Source of the DNA: Wenzhouxiangella sp. XN201
GTDB lineage: Bacteria > Pseudomonadota > Gammaproteobacteria > Xanthomonadales > Wenzhouxiangellaceae
Length of the DNA stretch: 64,000 nucleotides
Direction of reading: 5' to 3'
NCBI RefSeq assembly: GCF_011008905.1
Contig: NZ_JAAIVI010000017.1
Coordinates: forward strand, 1,527,750-1,591,749
Part shown: one piece after another, positions 9,698-18,201 of the stretch
How the letters are laid out: each line of letters begins with the position of its first letter
Numbering within the stretch: the stretch's first letter is position 1
Program-made: the position numbers and the translations under genes
The notes under the pieces: model-generated
Databases searched by the model: none
Told to the model about the DNA's origin: nothing
What the model saw: only the letters and a program-made list of their open reading frames with translations

Positions 9698-12600
9698 TCA
9701 GTCCGACAGCGCCAGAAGCGTGGCGTTTCCGCCCACGGCCGCGGTGTTGATGGTCAGCGTTCGCTCATTGACGAAGCGGAACAGGTAATGCGGCCCTCCT
9801 GCCTTGGGCCCGGTGCCCGACAGGCCCTCGCCGCCGAAAGGCTGAACGCCGACCACGGCGCCGGTCATGTTGCGATTGACGTAGGCATTGCCGACCTTCA
9901 TCCGGTGGGCGATGTAATTCTGGACGCGGTCGATCCGGCTGTGAATGCCCAGTGTGAGGCCGTAGCCAGTGCCGTTGATCTTCTCGATCAGGTCGTCGAG
10001 TTCGTTCGACTTGTAACGCACCACGTGCAGGATGGGTCCGAAGACCTCCCGTTCAAGCTGATCAATTCGCTCGATCTCGTAGACGCGCGGTGCAAACCAG
10101 TGCCCGGGCGGCAGGTCTTCGGGCAGAGGCGCCTCGGCGATCAGCTTCGCTTCGCGGTTCATGCGTTCGGCGTGCTCGCTCAGCATCTCGAGCTGGCCTT
10201 CGTCGATGACCGGGCCGATATCGGTCTCGAGCATGCCGGGGTCGCCGATCGACAACTCGGCCATGGCGCCGGTCAGCATTTCGAGCATGTGGTCGGCCAC
10301 GTCGGCCTGCAGGCACAGGATGCGCAGCGCTGAACAGCGCTGGCCGGCGCTCAGGAAAGCTGAGTGGATGACGTCGGCCACGACCTGCTCAGGCAGGGCC
10401 GAGGAGTCGACGATCATGGCGTTCTGGCCGCCAGTCTCGGCGATCAGCGTGGCCAGCGGGCCGTCGCGATCGGCCAGGGTCTTGTTGATGATGCGGGCCA
10501 CTTCGGTCGAGCCGGTAAAGGCCACACCGGCAATGCGCGGGTCGGCGGTCAGCGCCGCACCGACCTTGCCGTCGCCCGGCAGGCAAAAGAGCACGTCATC
10601 GGGCACGCCGGCCTCGTGCATCAGGCTGACGGCCCGCGCAGCGATCAGCGGTGTCTGCTCGGCCGGCTTGGCCAGCACACTGTTGCCGGCCACCAGCGCG
10701 GCCACGACCTGGCCGGTGAAGATCGCCAGCGGAAAATTCCAGGGGCTGATACAGACGAAGACACCCTTGCCATGCGTGCGCAGGGTATTCGACTCGCCGG
10801 TCGGACCGGGCATCTCCAGCGGCTCGGCCAGGTGTTCTCGCGCCTGCTTGGCGTAGTAGCGGCAGAAGTCGACCGCTTCGCGCACCTCGGCGATACCGTC
10901 GAGCAGGGACTTGCCGCCCTCGCGGGCGCAGATCGCCATCAGCTCCGGGCAATGCCGCTCGTAGAGATCACCAATGCGATCGAGGATATCGGCGCGTTCG
11001 GCCGCACCGCGTCGATCCCAGCCAACCTGGCTGTCGACCGCCGCAGCGACCACCTCGCCGGCACACTCCGGGCTGGTCCAGGTCACGCGACCCAGCTCGA
11101 GACCGGTGTCGGCCGGGCTGACTACCGCGGTCGTCTTGTCGCTTTTGCTGGCCGCACCGGTCGGGGCCGCCAGCCAGTCCTGGTCGAGCGCGGCTTCCAT
11201 GTTCGACTTGAGTGCGTTCAGCTCGGATTCGTGCGCCAGGTTGATGCCCTGGCTGTTTCTCCGCCCTTCGCCGTAGATATCGGCCGGCCGGGGAATACGT
11301 GGATGCGACATGCTCGAGTGGGACTGAACCTCGGCCACCGGATCGTTGATCACCTCTTCCGGCGGCAGCTTCTCGTCGACGATGCGATTGACGAACGAGG
11401 TGTTGGCGCCATTTTCGAGCAGGCGCCGCACCAGGTAAGGCAACAGATCCTTGTGGTTGCCGACCGGCGCATAGACCCGGCACTGATCGTTGAACTGATC
11501 ATTGTCGAGCACTTCCTCATAAAGCTGCTGACCCATGCCGTGCAGACGCTGGTATTCGTATTCCCGGTTGTCACCGGCCAACTCGGCAATGACGGCGATG
11601 GTGTGCGCGTTGTGGGTGGCGAACTGGGGATAGAAACAGTCCGGCAGTTCCAGCAATTTGCGGGCACAGGCAATATAGGACAAATCGGTATTGGCCTTGC
11701 GCGTGAACACGGGATAGTCGTCCACGCCTTCGACCTGGGCGAGCTTGATCTCGGTATCCCAGTAGGCGCCCTTGACCAGGCGCACGGGAATGCGGTGACC
11801 ACTCTTGCGTGCCTTGTCGGCCAGCCAGTCAATCTCCGCCCAGGCGCGCCGCAGGTAGGACTGCAGGGCCAGGCCAAGGCCGTCCCAGCCCTCGAGGTCG
11901 GGCGAGGCGAGCACCGCCGCGAACACGTCGAGCGAGATCATCAGACGATCGGCCTCCTCGGCGTCAACCGTCAGGGCGATACCGGCCTTTCGCGCGCGAC
12001 GGGCCAGCTCGAGCAGCCGCGGCACCAGTTCGTCCATCACGCGCTCGCGCTGGGCGTGTTCGTAGCGGGGATGAAGTGCGGAGAGCTTCACCGAGATACT
12101 CGGCAGGGCAAAGATGTCGTCGCCCTCGACGGATTTTCCGATAGCCTCGATCGCCTGGCTGTAGGACTTAAAGTAGCGCTCTGCATCGCGGGCCGTCAGC
12201 GCGGCTTCGCCCAGCATGTCGAAGGAATAGCGGAAACGGCGGTTGGCCTTCTTGCGGGAGCGCTCCAGGGCGTCCTCGATACTGCGGCCCATCACGTACT
12301 GGTGGCCCATGATGCGCATGGCCTGGCGGATGGCGGTACGCACCACCGGCTCGCTCGAGCTATTGGCCATGCGCGACAGGAGGGTGCCGATGTCGCGCTT
12401 TTCCGATCCTTTCACGCTGACCAGGCGCCCGGTCAGCATCAGGCCCCAGGTGCCGGCATTGACCAGCACCGAGGAACTCTTGCCCAGGTGCGACTCCCAG
12501 TCGGCTTCGGATAGCTTGTCGGAAATCAGTTGCTCGGCCGTGTCGTTGTCGGGAATGCGCAGCAGCGCCTCGGCCAGGCACATCAGGATGACGCCCTCCT

Positions 12601-12853
12601 CGGAGGACAGGTCGTACTCGCGCATGAAGGCATCCATAACACCGGTGTCACGGCTGCGCTCACGCACGCGCTTGACCAGATCGAGCGCAACGTCATTGAC
12701 CGCGCCCCGCTGCTGCGCGTCGAGACCGGTCTGCTCGAGGAGAAAGCGGACATGTTCGGTCTCGTCGGCATGCCAAGCGTCGTCGAGCGCGCTGCGCAGC
12801 TCGCTGCCGGCAATGGGTTCGGCGGTGACGAAGCGTTTTGAATCCTGACTCAT
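9698..12853 (-). CDS. putA: Bifunctional proline dehydrogenase / delta-1-pyrroline-5-carboxylate dehydrogenase
   Basis: Oxidises proline to glutamate in two steps, with electrons passing through FAD to quinone and then NAD+. I chose the ATG at 12853 (MSQDSKRFVTAEP), giving 1051 residues; the open frame runs further upstream but that extension is low in hydrophobic order and unlike the family. The PRODH barrel (about 140-430) contains VRLVKGAYWDTEIK and YAPVGNHKDLLPYLVRRLLE. The aldehyde dehydrogenase domain (about 500-1000) has AETGGQNAMIVD and the catalytic Cys in AGQRCSAL. There is no N-terminal ribbon-helix-helix domain, so it should not repress its own gene as E. coli PutA does. Confidence 0.95.
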   Translation of the reverse strand: MSQDSKRFVTAEPIAGSELRSALDDAWHADETEHVRFLLEQTGLDAQQRGAVNDVALDLVKRVRERSRDTGVMDAFMREYDLSSEEGVILMCLAEALLRIPDNDTAEQLISDKLSEADWESHLGKSSSVLVNAGTWGLMLTGRLVSVKGSEKRDIGTLLSRMANSSSEPVVRTAIRQAMRIMGHQYVMGRSIEDALERSRKKANRRFRYSFDMLGEAALTARDAERYFKSYSQAIEAIGKSVEGDDIFALPSISVKLSALHPRYEHAQRERVMDELVPRLLELARRARKAGIALTVDAEEADRLMISLDVFAAVLASPDLEGWDGLGLALQSYLRRAWAEIDWLADKARKSGHRIPVRLVKGAYWDTEIKLAQVEGVDDYPVFTRKANTDLSYIACARKLLELPDCFYPQFATHNAHTIAVIAELAGDNREYEYQRLHGMGQQLYEEVLDNDQFNDQCRVYAPVGNHKDLLPYLVRRLLENGANTSFVNRIVDEKLPPEEVINDPVAEVQSHSSMSHPRIPRPADIYGEGRRNSQGINLAHESELNALKSNMEAALDQDWLAAPTGAASKSDKTTAVVSPADTGLELGRVTWTSPECAGEVVAAAVDSQVGWDRRGAAERADILDRIGDLYERHCPELMAICAREGGKSLLDGIAEVREAVDFCRYYAKQAREHLAEPLEMPGPTGESNTLRTHGKGVFVCISPWNFPLAIFTGQVVAALVAGNSVLAKPAEQTPLIAARAVSLMHEAGVPDDVLFCLPGDGKVGAALTADPRIAGVAFTGSTEVARIINKTLADRDGPLATLIAETGGQNAMIVDSSALPEQVVADVIHSAFLSAGQRCSALRILCLQADVADHMLEMLTGAMAELSIGDPGMLETDIGPVIDEGQLEMLSEHAERMNREAKLIAEAPLPEDLPPGHWFAPRVYEIERIDQLEREVFGPILHVVRYKSNELDDLIEKINGTGYGLTLGIHSRIDRVQNYIAHRMKVGNAYVNRNMTGAVVGVQPFGGEGLSGTGPKAGGPHYLFRFVNERTLTINTAAVGGNATLLALSD

Positions 12854-12889
12854 GACGGCCTCTATCGGCTGCTGTGAAGGCGAATTGCA

Positions 12890-12895
12890 AGTGTA
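12890..12895 (-). promoter_or_regulatory. Possible -10 element for putA
   Basis: Read leftward, TACACT lies 37 bases before the putA start codon. A GCGACA hexamer stands 16 bases further upstream. Only the match to sigma-70 consensus supports this. Confidence 0.25.
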
Positions 12896-12945
12896 ACCGA
12901 ACGGACCATTTTGTCGCGTAGAGACTCGGCAAAAGGCAATTTCTC

Positions 12946-12975
12946 CTGTCACGTTGATCCGGCTTGGGCTAGAAT
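12946..12975 (+). promoter_or_regulatory. Candidate sigma-70 promoter for the cytochrome oxidase operon
   Basis: CTGTCA (12946-12951) and TAGAAT (12970-12975) are separated by 18 bases. They lie 35 bases before the GTG of the DUF2244 gene in the divergent putA/cox intergenic region. TAGAAT matches the -10 consensus at five of six positions. Confidence 0.45.
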
Positions 12976-13010
12976 AGCTGTCGCAGATCAAGAACCACGG
13001 GAGCCAGCCC

Positions 13011-13517
13011 GTGATCGAAGTCCGACACAGTTCGCAGCCGCACCCCATCCGGGTGATCGAAGCGCGCTCGAACCTGTCAATGACGCTCGATCGGCTGGCT
13101 CTAGTGTTTCTCGGTCTCAGCGCGGTCACGCTGTTGGTGGCACTCGGCCCCCTGATACTGGGGTACTGGCCGATCATGCTGGCAGCCATTGTGCACCTGC
13201 TGGTTGTCGGCTGGTGCCTGCGCATCGGTTGGCGCGGCAACTGGGCACGTGAGCGTCTGACCATCGACCGCGACAAGCTCGAGATCGATCACTACGATGC
13301 CAGGCAGCGAACCCACAGCGAGTGGCCGGCCGCCTGGGTCAGAGTGCTGGTCGAGGAGCAGCGTCTGGGCGAACGACAGGTCGTGGTGACCTGCTGCGGC
13401 CGGCGACAGATCGTTGGACGGTTTCTGCCGGCCGGCGAAAGACTGGAACTGGCTGATGCCCTGAGAAAGAACCTCGGGCCGATTGAAGCCGGGGTTGGTA
13501 AAAGCAATCACAGGTGA
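13011..13517 (+). CDS. DUF2244 membrane protein preceding the cytochrome oxidase genes
   Basis: A 168-residue protein beginning at a GTG. Two adjacent hydrophobic segments (about 29-50 and 52-72) form a hairpin, followed by a soluble domain with LTIDRDKLEIDHYDARQ, the pattern of the DUF2244 family. The function is unknown. DUF2244 genes often accompany cytochrome oxidase genes in proteobacteria, and here coxB starts 7 bases after its stop, which suggests a role in oxidase assembly or regulation. The last residues (GVGKSNHR) are hydrophilic. Alternative internal starts would remove the first strand, so I kept the GTG. Confidence 0.78.
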   Translation: MIEVRHSSQPHPIRVIEARSNLSMTLDRLALVFLGLSAVTLLVALGPLILGYWPIMLAAIVHLLVVGWCLRIGWRGNWARERLTIDRDKLEIDHYDARQRTHSEWPAAWVRVLVEEQRLGERQVVVTCCGRRQIVGRFLPAGERLELADALRKNLGPIEAGVGKSNHR

Positions 13518-13524
13518 GTCGAGG

Positions 13525-14403
13525 ATGAAGAGAACCAACGAATTGATCGTGGCGCTGGCGGTAATGGCCGTCATCATCGTGGTCACCTGGGGCATCTATG
13601 CCGTCGGTGACAACATGCCCGCCGGCGTGACGCCCTTCAGCAAGGACGTCTACGAGCTGCACAATGTCATTCTGGCGGTGGTTACCGTCATCGGCGTGCT
13701 GGTGTTCACCGCGATGTTCACGTCGATCGTCGTGCACCGCAAGTCCAAGGGTCAGGAGCCGGCGCAGTTCAGCCACTCCACCGGCGCCGAGGTGGCCTGG
13801 ACGGCCATCCCCGTGCTGATCCTGGTGATTATGGCCATTCCGGCCACGCGGGTGCTGATCGACATGGAAGACACTGGCAATGCCGAGATCAACATCAAGG
13901 TGACCGGCTACCAGTGGCTGTGGAAGTACGACTACATCGAGGATGATGTCAGCATCTACTCGATGCTCGATCGCGCCAGCAACCAGGCCCGCCAGATCGG
14001 CTCCGGGATCGACGTCAGGAGCGTCGAAAACTACCTGCTCGAAGTCGACAATCGCCTGGTGCTGCCGACCGACACCAAGATCCGCTTTCTCCTGACCTCC
14101 GACGACGTCATCCACTCCTGGTGGGTGCCCGCGCTGGGTTGGAAGCGCGATGCCGTTCCCGGCATGGTCAACGAGGCCTGGGCCCTGATCGAGGAAGAAG
14201 GTGTTTATCGCGGCCAGTGCGCCGAACTCTGCGGCAAGGATCACGGCTTCATGCCGATCGTCGTCGAGGCCGTCTCCCCCGAGGACTACCAGCGGTGGGT
14301 CGAAGACAGGAAGGCCCAAACGGCCGCCGGTGAAATGGAATCTGCTGAATCGGCACGGGCAACGGCAGCGCGCCGGGTGCCTGTTTCCGACGACCGCGGC
14401 TGA
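13525..14403 (+). CDS. coxB: Cytochrome c oxidase subunit II
   Basis: Accepts electrons from cytochrome c through its periplasmic CuA centre. I chose the ATG at 13525, which is preceded by a GAGG ribosome site, over one 42 bases upstream; this gives 292 residues. Two membrane helices lie at about residues 7-25 and 45-68. The cupredoxin domain holds the aromatic patch TGYQWLWKYDY and the CuA ligands in GQCAELCGKDHGFMPI (two Cys, Glu, His and Met). No cytochrome c domain is fused, so this is an aa3-type and not a caa3-type subunit II. Confidence 0.96.
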   Translation: MKRTNELIVALAVMAVIIVVTWGIYAVGDNMPAGVTPFSKDVYELHNVILAVVTVIGVLVFTAMFTSIVVHRKSKGQEPAQFSHSTGAEVAWTAIPVLILVIMAIPATRVLIDMEDTGNAEINIKVTGYQWLWKYDYIEDDVSIYSMLDRASNQARQIGSGIDVRSVENYLLEVDNRLVLPTDTKIRFLLTSDDVIHSWWVPALGWKRDAVPGMVNEAWALIEEEGVYRGQCAELCGKDHGFMPIVVEAVSPEDYQRWVEDRKAQTAAGEMESAESARATAARRVPVSDDRG

Positions 14404-14434
14404 AGCGGACCGAGATTAGAGAGGAATCAGAAAC

Positions 14435-16048
14435 ATGAGTCACGACACGACCCTGCCCCACGACGAGCATCACGCCGAGCACCCCACTGGCCTCAAGCGC
14501 TGGGTGTTCACGACCAATCACAAGGAGATCGGCACCCTCTACCTGGTGTTTTCGCTGATCATGTTCCTGGTCGGCGGTGCCATGGCGATGATCATCCGCG
14601 CGGAACTATTCGTGCCCGGCCTGCAGCTGGTGAATCCGGAATTCTTCAACCAGATGACCACCATGCACGCGCTGGTCATGATTTTCGGCGCGGTCATGCC
14701 CTCATTCGTCGGCCTGGCCAACTGGATGGTCCCCCTGATGGTCGGTGCGCCGGACATGGCCCTGCCGCGCATGAACAACTGGTCGTTCTGGATTCTGCCG
14801 TTCGCCTTCTTCCTGCTGCTCATGACCCTGTTCCTGCCCTCGGGCGGACCGGCATCGGGCTGGACGCTGTACCCGCCACTGTCGTTGCAGGGCGGTACGA
14901 ACATTGCCTTCGTGATCTTCGCCATTCACCTGATGGGCATCTCGTCGATCATGGGCGCGATCAATATCATCGTGACCATCCTCAACATGCGCGCACCGGG
15001 CATGACCCTGCTGCGCATGCCGCTGTTCGTCTGGACCTGGCTGATTACCGGCTTCCTGCTGATCGCGGTCATGCCGGTCCTGGCCGGGGCGGTGACCATG
15101 TTGCTGACTGACCGCTTCTTCGGCACCAGCTTCTTCAACGCGGCCGGCGGTGGCGATCCGGTGATGTTCCAGCATATTTTCTGGTTCTTCGGCCATCCGG
15201 AGGTCTACATCATGATCCTGCCGGCCTTCGGGATCATCTCGGAGATCCTGCCGACATTCTCGCGCAAGCCGTTGTTTGGCTACGTCTCCATGGTTTATGC
15301 AACGGCTTCGATCGCCTTCCTGTCGTTCATCGTCTGGGCGCACCACATGTTTACCGTGGGCATGCCGCTGGGCGGCAACCTGTTCTTCATGTATGCCACG
15401 ATGGTGATTGCCGTGCCCACCGGCGTAAAAGTCTTCAACTGGGTGGCGACCATGTGGCGTGGTTCGATGACCTTCGAGACGCCCATGCTGTTTGCGCTCA
15501 GCTTCATCGTGCTGTTCACCATCGGCGGCTTTTCCGGCCTGATGCTGGCCATCGTGCCGGCCGACTTCCAGTATCACGACACCTATTTCGTGGTGGCGCA
15601 CTTCCACTACGTGCTCGTGACCGGCTCGATTTTCGCGATCATGGCCGGGGTCTACTACTGGCTGCCGAAGTGGACGGGCTACATGTACAACGAGAAGCTC
15701 GGCAAGATCCACTTCTGGTGGTCTACCATCTCGGTCAATGTGCTGTTCTTCCCGCAGCACTACCTCGGCCTGGCCGGCATGCCGCGCCGCATTCCCGACT
15801 ACGCAGTGCAGTTTGCCGAATTCAACATGATCTCGTCGATTGGCGGCTTCGCCTTCGGTCTGGCCCAACTGCTGTTTGCCTACATCGTGTGGCAGGCCAC
15901 TCGCGGGGGCGAACGTGCAACCGGGCAGATCTGGGATGGCGCGCGCGGCCTCGAGTGGACCGTTCCGTCTCCGGCGCCGCTGCATACCTTCGACACGCCG
16001 CCGAAGATCGATGACAGCGTAACGGCCCATTCCGACAACCTGAGCTGA
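14435..16048 (+). CDS. coxA: Cytochrome c oxidase subunit I
   Basis: Catalytic subunit of a haem-copper terminal oxidase; reduces O2 and pumps protons. The 537-residue product has about twelve membrane helices. Haem and CuB ligands are visible in [10 protein letters not shown] (low-spin haem His), [16 protein letters not shown] (CuB His and cross-linked Tyr), [11 protein letters not shown] (CuB His pair) and [11 protein letters not shown] (both haem histidines). The Glu in GHPEVY marks the A1 (mitochondrial-like) subfamily. It follows coxB by 31 bases and is preceded by GAGAGGAATCAG, a good ribosome-binding site. Confidence 0.98.
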   Translation: MSHDTTLPHDEHHAEHPTGLKRWVFTTNHKEIGTLYLVFSLIMFLVGGAMAMIIRAELFVPGLQLVNPEFFNQMTTMHALVMIFGAVMPSFVGLANWMVPLMVGAPDMALPRMNNWSFWILPFAFFLLLMTLFLPSGGPASGWTLYPPLSLQGGTNIAFVIFAIHLMGISSIMGAINIIVTILNMRAPGMTLLRMPLFVWTWLITGFLLIAVMPVLAGAVTMLLTDRFFGTSFFNAAGGGDPVMFQHIFWFFGHPEVYIMILPAFGIISEILPTFSRKPLFGYVSMVYATASIAFLSFIVWAHHMFTVGMPLGGNLFFMYATMVIAVPTGVKVFNWVATMWRGSMTFETPMLFALSFIVLFTIGGFSGLMLAIVPADFQYHDTYFVVAHFHYVLVTGSIFAIMAGVYYWLPKWTGYMYNEKLGKIHFWWSTISVNVLFFPQHYLGLAGMPRRIPDYAVQFAEFNMISSIGGFAFGLAQLLFAYIVWQATRGGERATGQIWDGARGLEWTVPSPAPLHTFDTPPKIDDSVTAHSDNLS

Positions 16049-16056
16049 AGCGTTTG

Positions 16057-16185
16057 ATGCGCGGCGATGACGAACGCATTCGAAACAAGCGACGGCGGGC
16101 GGTTCGCGCTGCCCTGGTGCTGGCGGCCATCGTTGCCGCCATCTATGCCGGCTTCATCGTCCGCGGCGTCATAAGCGCAGGGTGA
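16057..16185 (+). CDS. Small single-pass protein between coxA and ctaG
   Basis: A 42-residue reading frame: a strongly basic N-terminus (MRGDDERIRNKRRRAVR) followed by one membrane helix (AALVLAAIVAAIYAGFIV) and a short tail. It begins 8 bases after coxA and its TGA overlaps the ctaG GTG by 4 bases, which argues for coupled translation of a real gene. Small proteins of this size and topology occur at the same place in other proteobacterial oxidase operons and are annotated as small assembly proteins. The exact role is unknown. The basic N-terminus predicts an N-in orientation. Confidence 0.7.
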   Translation: MRGDDERIRNKRRRAVRAALVLAAIVAAIYAGFIVRGVISAG

Positions 16186-16754
16186 GCGACATGCAAGACA
16201 AGGACACAAGGCGTTCCTTCGGCGGCAATGTGGCCCGGCTCGGGCTGCTGGCCGTCGTCATGTTCGGATTCGGATATGCCATGGTCCCGCTCTACGACAA
16301 GTTCTGCGAGATCACCGGATTGGGTGGCCGCACGGGTGAGCAGGTCGTCGAGAGCGAGTTGGTCGAGGGCGTCGACGAGTCCCGCAACGTGACCGTGCAT
16401 TTCGACGCCAACGTCAATTCCGGACTGCCCTGGCGCTTCGAACCGCAGGAGGTCATGAAGGAGGTCCATCCGGGACGGCTCTACGAGACGACTTACCTGG
16501 CCACCAACGAGTCGGACCGGACGGTCGTCGCCCAGGCCGTGCCGAGCGTCGCGCCGGGAAAGGCTTCGCTCTACTTCAACAAGACCGAGTGTTTCTGCTT
16601 TACCGAGCAGGTACTGGCACCGGGTGAAACGCGCGAGATGCCGGTCCGGTTCATTATCGATCCGCAACTGCCGGCACGCGTCAATCTGGTCACGCTGTCC
16701 TACATCGTCTATGAAAACGAAGCGGCGACCGAACTGGCCGCCCGCCCCAACTGA
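16182..16754 (+). CDS. ctaG: Cytochrome c oxidase assembly protein CtaG/Cox11
   Basis: Membrane-anchored copper chaperone that delivers copper to the CuB site of subunit I. The 190-residue product has one N-terminal helix (about 18-36) followed by FGYAMVPLYDKFCEITGLGG. The periplasmic beta domain carries the copper-binding pair CFCF in KTECFCFTEQ, the Cox11 hallmark. The GTG at 16182 overlaps the preceding small gene; an ATG three codons in (16191) is possible. It sits between coxA and coxC, the common position in proteobacteria. Confidence 0.95.
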   Translation: MSDMQDKDTRRSFGGNVARLGLLAVVMFGFGYAMVPLYDKFCEITGLGGRTGEQVVESELVEGVDESRNVTVHFDANVNSGLPWRFEPQEVMKEVHPGRLYETTYLATNESDRTVVAQAVPSVAPGKASLYFNKTECFCFTEQVLAPGETREMPVRFIIDPQLPARVNLVTLSYIVYENEAATELAARPN

Positions 16755-16780
16755 ACAAGAAACGATACCAGGGAACCACC

Positions 16781-17641
16781 ATGGCACAAGGCAACTACTA
16801 CGTACCGCATACCGCGAAGTGGCCCATCGTCGGATCGATCGGCCTGTTCATCATGATGCTCGGCGCCGGGAGCTGGCTCAACCAGGTCGGCACCGGCCCC
16901 TGGTTGACGCTGATCGGCGCCGTGGTGGTGCTGGTCATGATCTTCGGCTGGTTCGCCCAGGTCATTGGCGAATCGGAAAGCGGCATTTACAACCAGGCCG
17001 TGGACGGCTCCTTCCGCCAGGGCATGATCTGGTTCATCTTCTCGGAAGTGATGTTCTTCGCCGCCTTCTTCGGCGCGCTCTTTTACGCCCGCATGTTCGC
17101 CGTGCCCTGGCTGGGCGGCGAAGGCACCGGCGCCATGACCAACGAACTGCTCCATCCCGGCTACGACGCGGCCTGGCCCACGGCCGGCCCGGGCCAGCTC
17201 GGCGGCGGTTTCGAGACCATTCCCGCCTTCGGCCTGCCGCTGCTCAACACCCTGATTCTTCTGTCTTCCGGCCTGACCATCACGCTGGCCCACTGGGCCC
17301 TGAAAAAGGCCCAGCGCGGCGCCTTGATCGGCTGGATGATCGCCACGGTCGTGCTCGGTAGCCTCTTCCTGTACCTGCAGGCGAGCGAGTACGTGCACGC
17401 CTACCAGGATCTTGGCCTGACACTGGGATCGGGCATCTATGGCTCGACCTTCTTCATGCTCACCGGGTTCCACGGCATGCACGTCACGCTCGGCACGATC
17501 ATGCTGATCGTCATCACCCTGCGCTGCGCCGCCGGCCACTTCTCGAAGAAGAATCACTTCGGCTTCGAGGCCGTGGCCTGGTACTGGCACTTCGTGGACG
17601 TCGTGTGGCTGGGCTTGTTCGTATTCGTTTATGTACTCTGA
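16781..17641 (+). CDS. coxC: Cytochrome c oxidase subunit III
   Basis: Structural membrane subunit that stabilises subunit I. The 286-residue product has seven hydrophobic helices. Family motifs include MIWFIFSEVMFFAAFFGALF in the third helix, YGSTFFMLTGFHGMHVTLG, and the C-terminal FEAVAWYWHFVDVVWLGLF. It is the last oxidase gene here. No ctaA, ctaB (haem O synthase) or surf1 follows; instead an inverted repeat begins 18 bases after the stop, then genes on the other strand. Confidence 0.97.
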   Translation: MAQGNYYVPHTAKWPIVGSIGLFIMMLGAGSWLNQVGTGPWLTLIGAVVVLVMIFGWFAQVIGESESGIYNQAVDGSFRQGMIWFIFSEVMFFAAFFGALFYARMFAVPWLGGEGTGAMTNELLHPGYDAAWPTAGPGQLGGGFETIPAFGLPLLNTLILLSSGLTITLAHWALKKAQRGALIGWMIATVVLGSLFLYLQASEYVHAYQDLGLTLGSGIYGSTFFMLTGFHGMHVTLGTIMLIVITLRCAAGHFSKKNHFGFEAVAWYWHFVDVVWLGLFVFVYVL

Positions 17642-17659
17642 TCTGTTCAGAGTTTATGA

Positions 17660-17741
17660 AACCGCAGATTGCGCAGATTGACGCAGATTAGATTGAAAAA
17701 TCCGATTAACCAATCTGCGAAAATCTGTGTAATCTGCGGTT
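17660..17741. repeat. Palindromic element built from CGCAGATT units
   Basis: An imperfect inverted repeat of 82 bases between coxC and the convergent lipoprotein gene. The outer 11 bases are perfectly paired (AACCGCAGATT at 17660-17670 with AATCTGCGGTT at 17731-17741). Each arm holds three tandem variants of a nine-base unit ending in CAGATT, with about 22 AT-rich bases between the arms. It could fold into a long hairpin acting as a bidirectional terminator, or be a dispersed repeat. The composition is clearly lower in GC than its surroundings. Confidence 0.75.
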
Positions 17742-17760
17742 ACAAGATCTCAGCCCAACC

Positions 17761-18201
17761 TCATCTCCCCGCTACTGTCTCCCAGCTTGCCGAGATCAGC
17801 ATCCACTCGCCATCGTCGAGCCGCCAGCCGGTGGTGACGCGATACCAGCCGCCGGTTTCCGGAATCAGGCCGCTGCCGCCGGTGGTCACGGCGTGCATGG
17901 TCGCCGTGGCGCGGTCTTCACCCTGCATTGTGACCTCAATATCGGCCAGCCTCGCCTTCAGCCGGTCATGAACCAGCATCTCGCGGCGCAACAACAGACG
18001 CGCGGCGCGCCGGTCGAGATTGCGCGTCGAGGCGGTGAAGTCATCCGCAATGGGCGCCACGAAAGCCCGCACGTTGCCCTCGGACAGGGCCGTCTGCATG
18101 GCCTGAATCTGCGCACGTATGCGCTCTTCATCGGGCGCATCCGGTCCACAGGCCACCACAAGGGCGAGCGCTGCCAGGGCCAGAAGCAGGCCACGATTCA
18201 T
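17761..18201 (-). CDS. Putative lipoprotein with an NTF2/SnoaL-like domain
   Basis: A 146-residue protein with a lipoprotein signal: hydrophobic segment ending LALVVAC, Cys18. The mature part (EERIRAQIQAMQTALSEGN then FVAPIADDFTAS and WRLDDGEWMLISASWE) has the helix-then-curved-sheet pattern of NTF2-like folds, which bind small ligands or act as enzymes. No catalytic residues can be assigned. The start overlaps the stop of the GCS2-CBS gene by 4 bases, so the two are likely cotranscribed and may share a function. Fold assignment is by pattern only. Confidence 0.65.
   Translation of the reverse strand: MNRGLLLALAALALVVACGPDAPDEERIRAQIQAMQTALSEGNVRAFVAPIADDFTASTRNLDRRAARLLLRREMLVHDRLKARLADIEVTMQGEDRATATMHAVTTGGSGLIPETGGWYRVTTGWRLDDGEWMLISASWETVAGR

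Noticed and set aside
10364-12514. A 716-codon plus-strand frame opposite putA
   Set aside because: No motif, no ribosome site, and it lies wholly within a well-supported gene.
12854-13276. Upstream extension of putA by 141 codons, possibly a DNA-binding domain
   Set aside because: The residues do not form a ribbon-helix-helix and the frame runs through the divergent DUF2244 gene and intergenic promoters.
14702-16030. A 442-codon minus-strand frame opposite coxA
   Set aside because: His/Gln/Asp/Arg-rich mirror of membrane-helix codons; coxA is certain.
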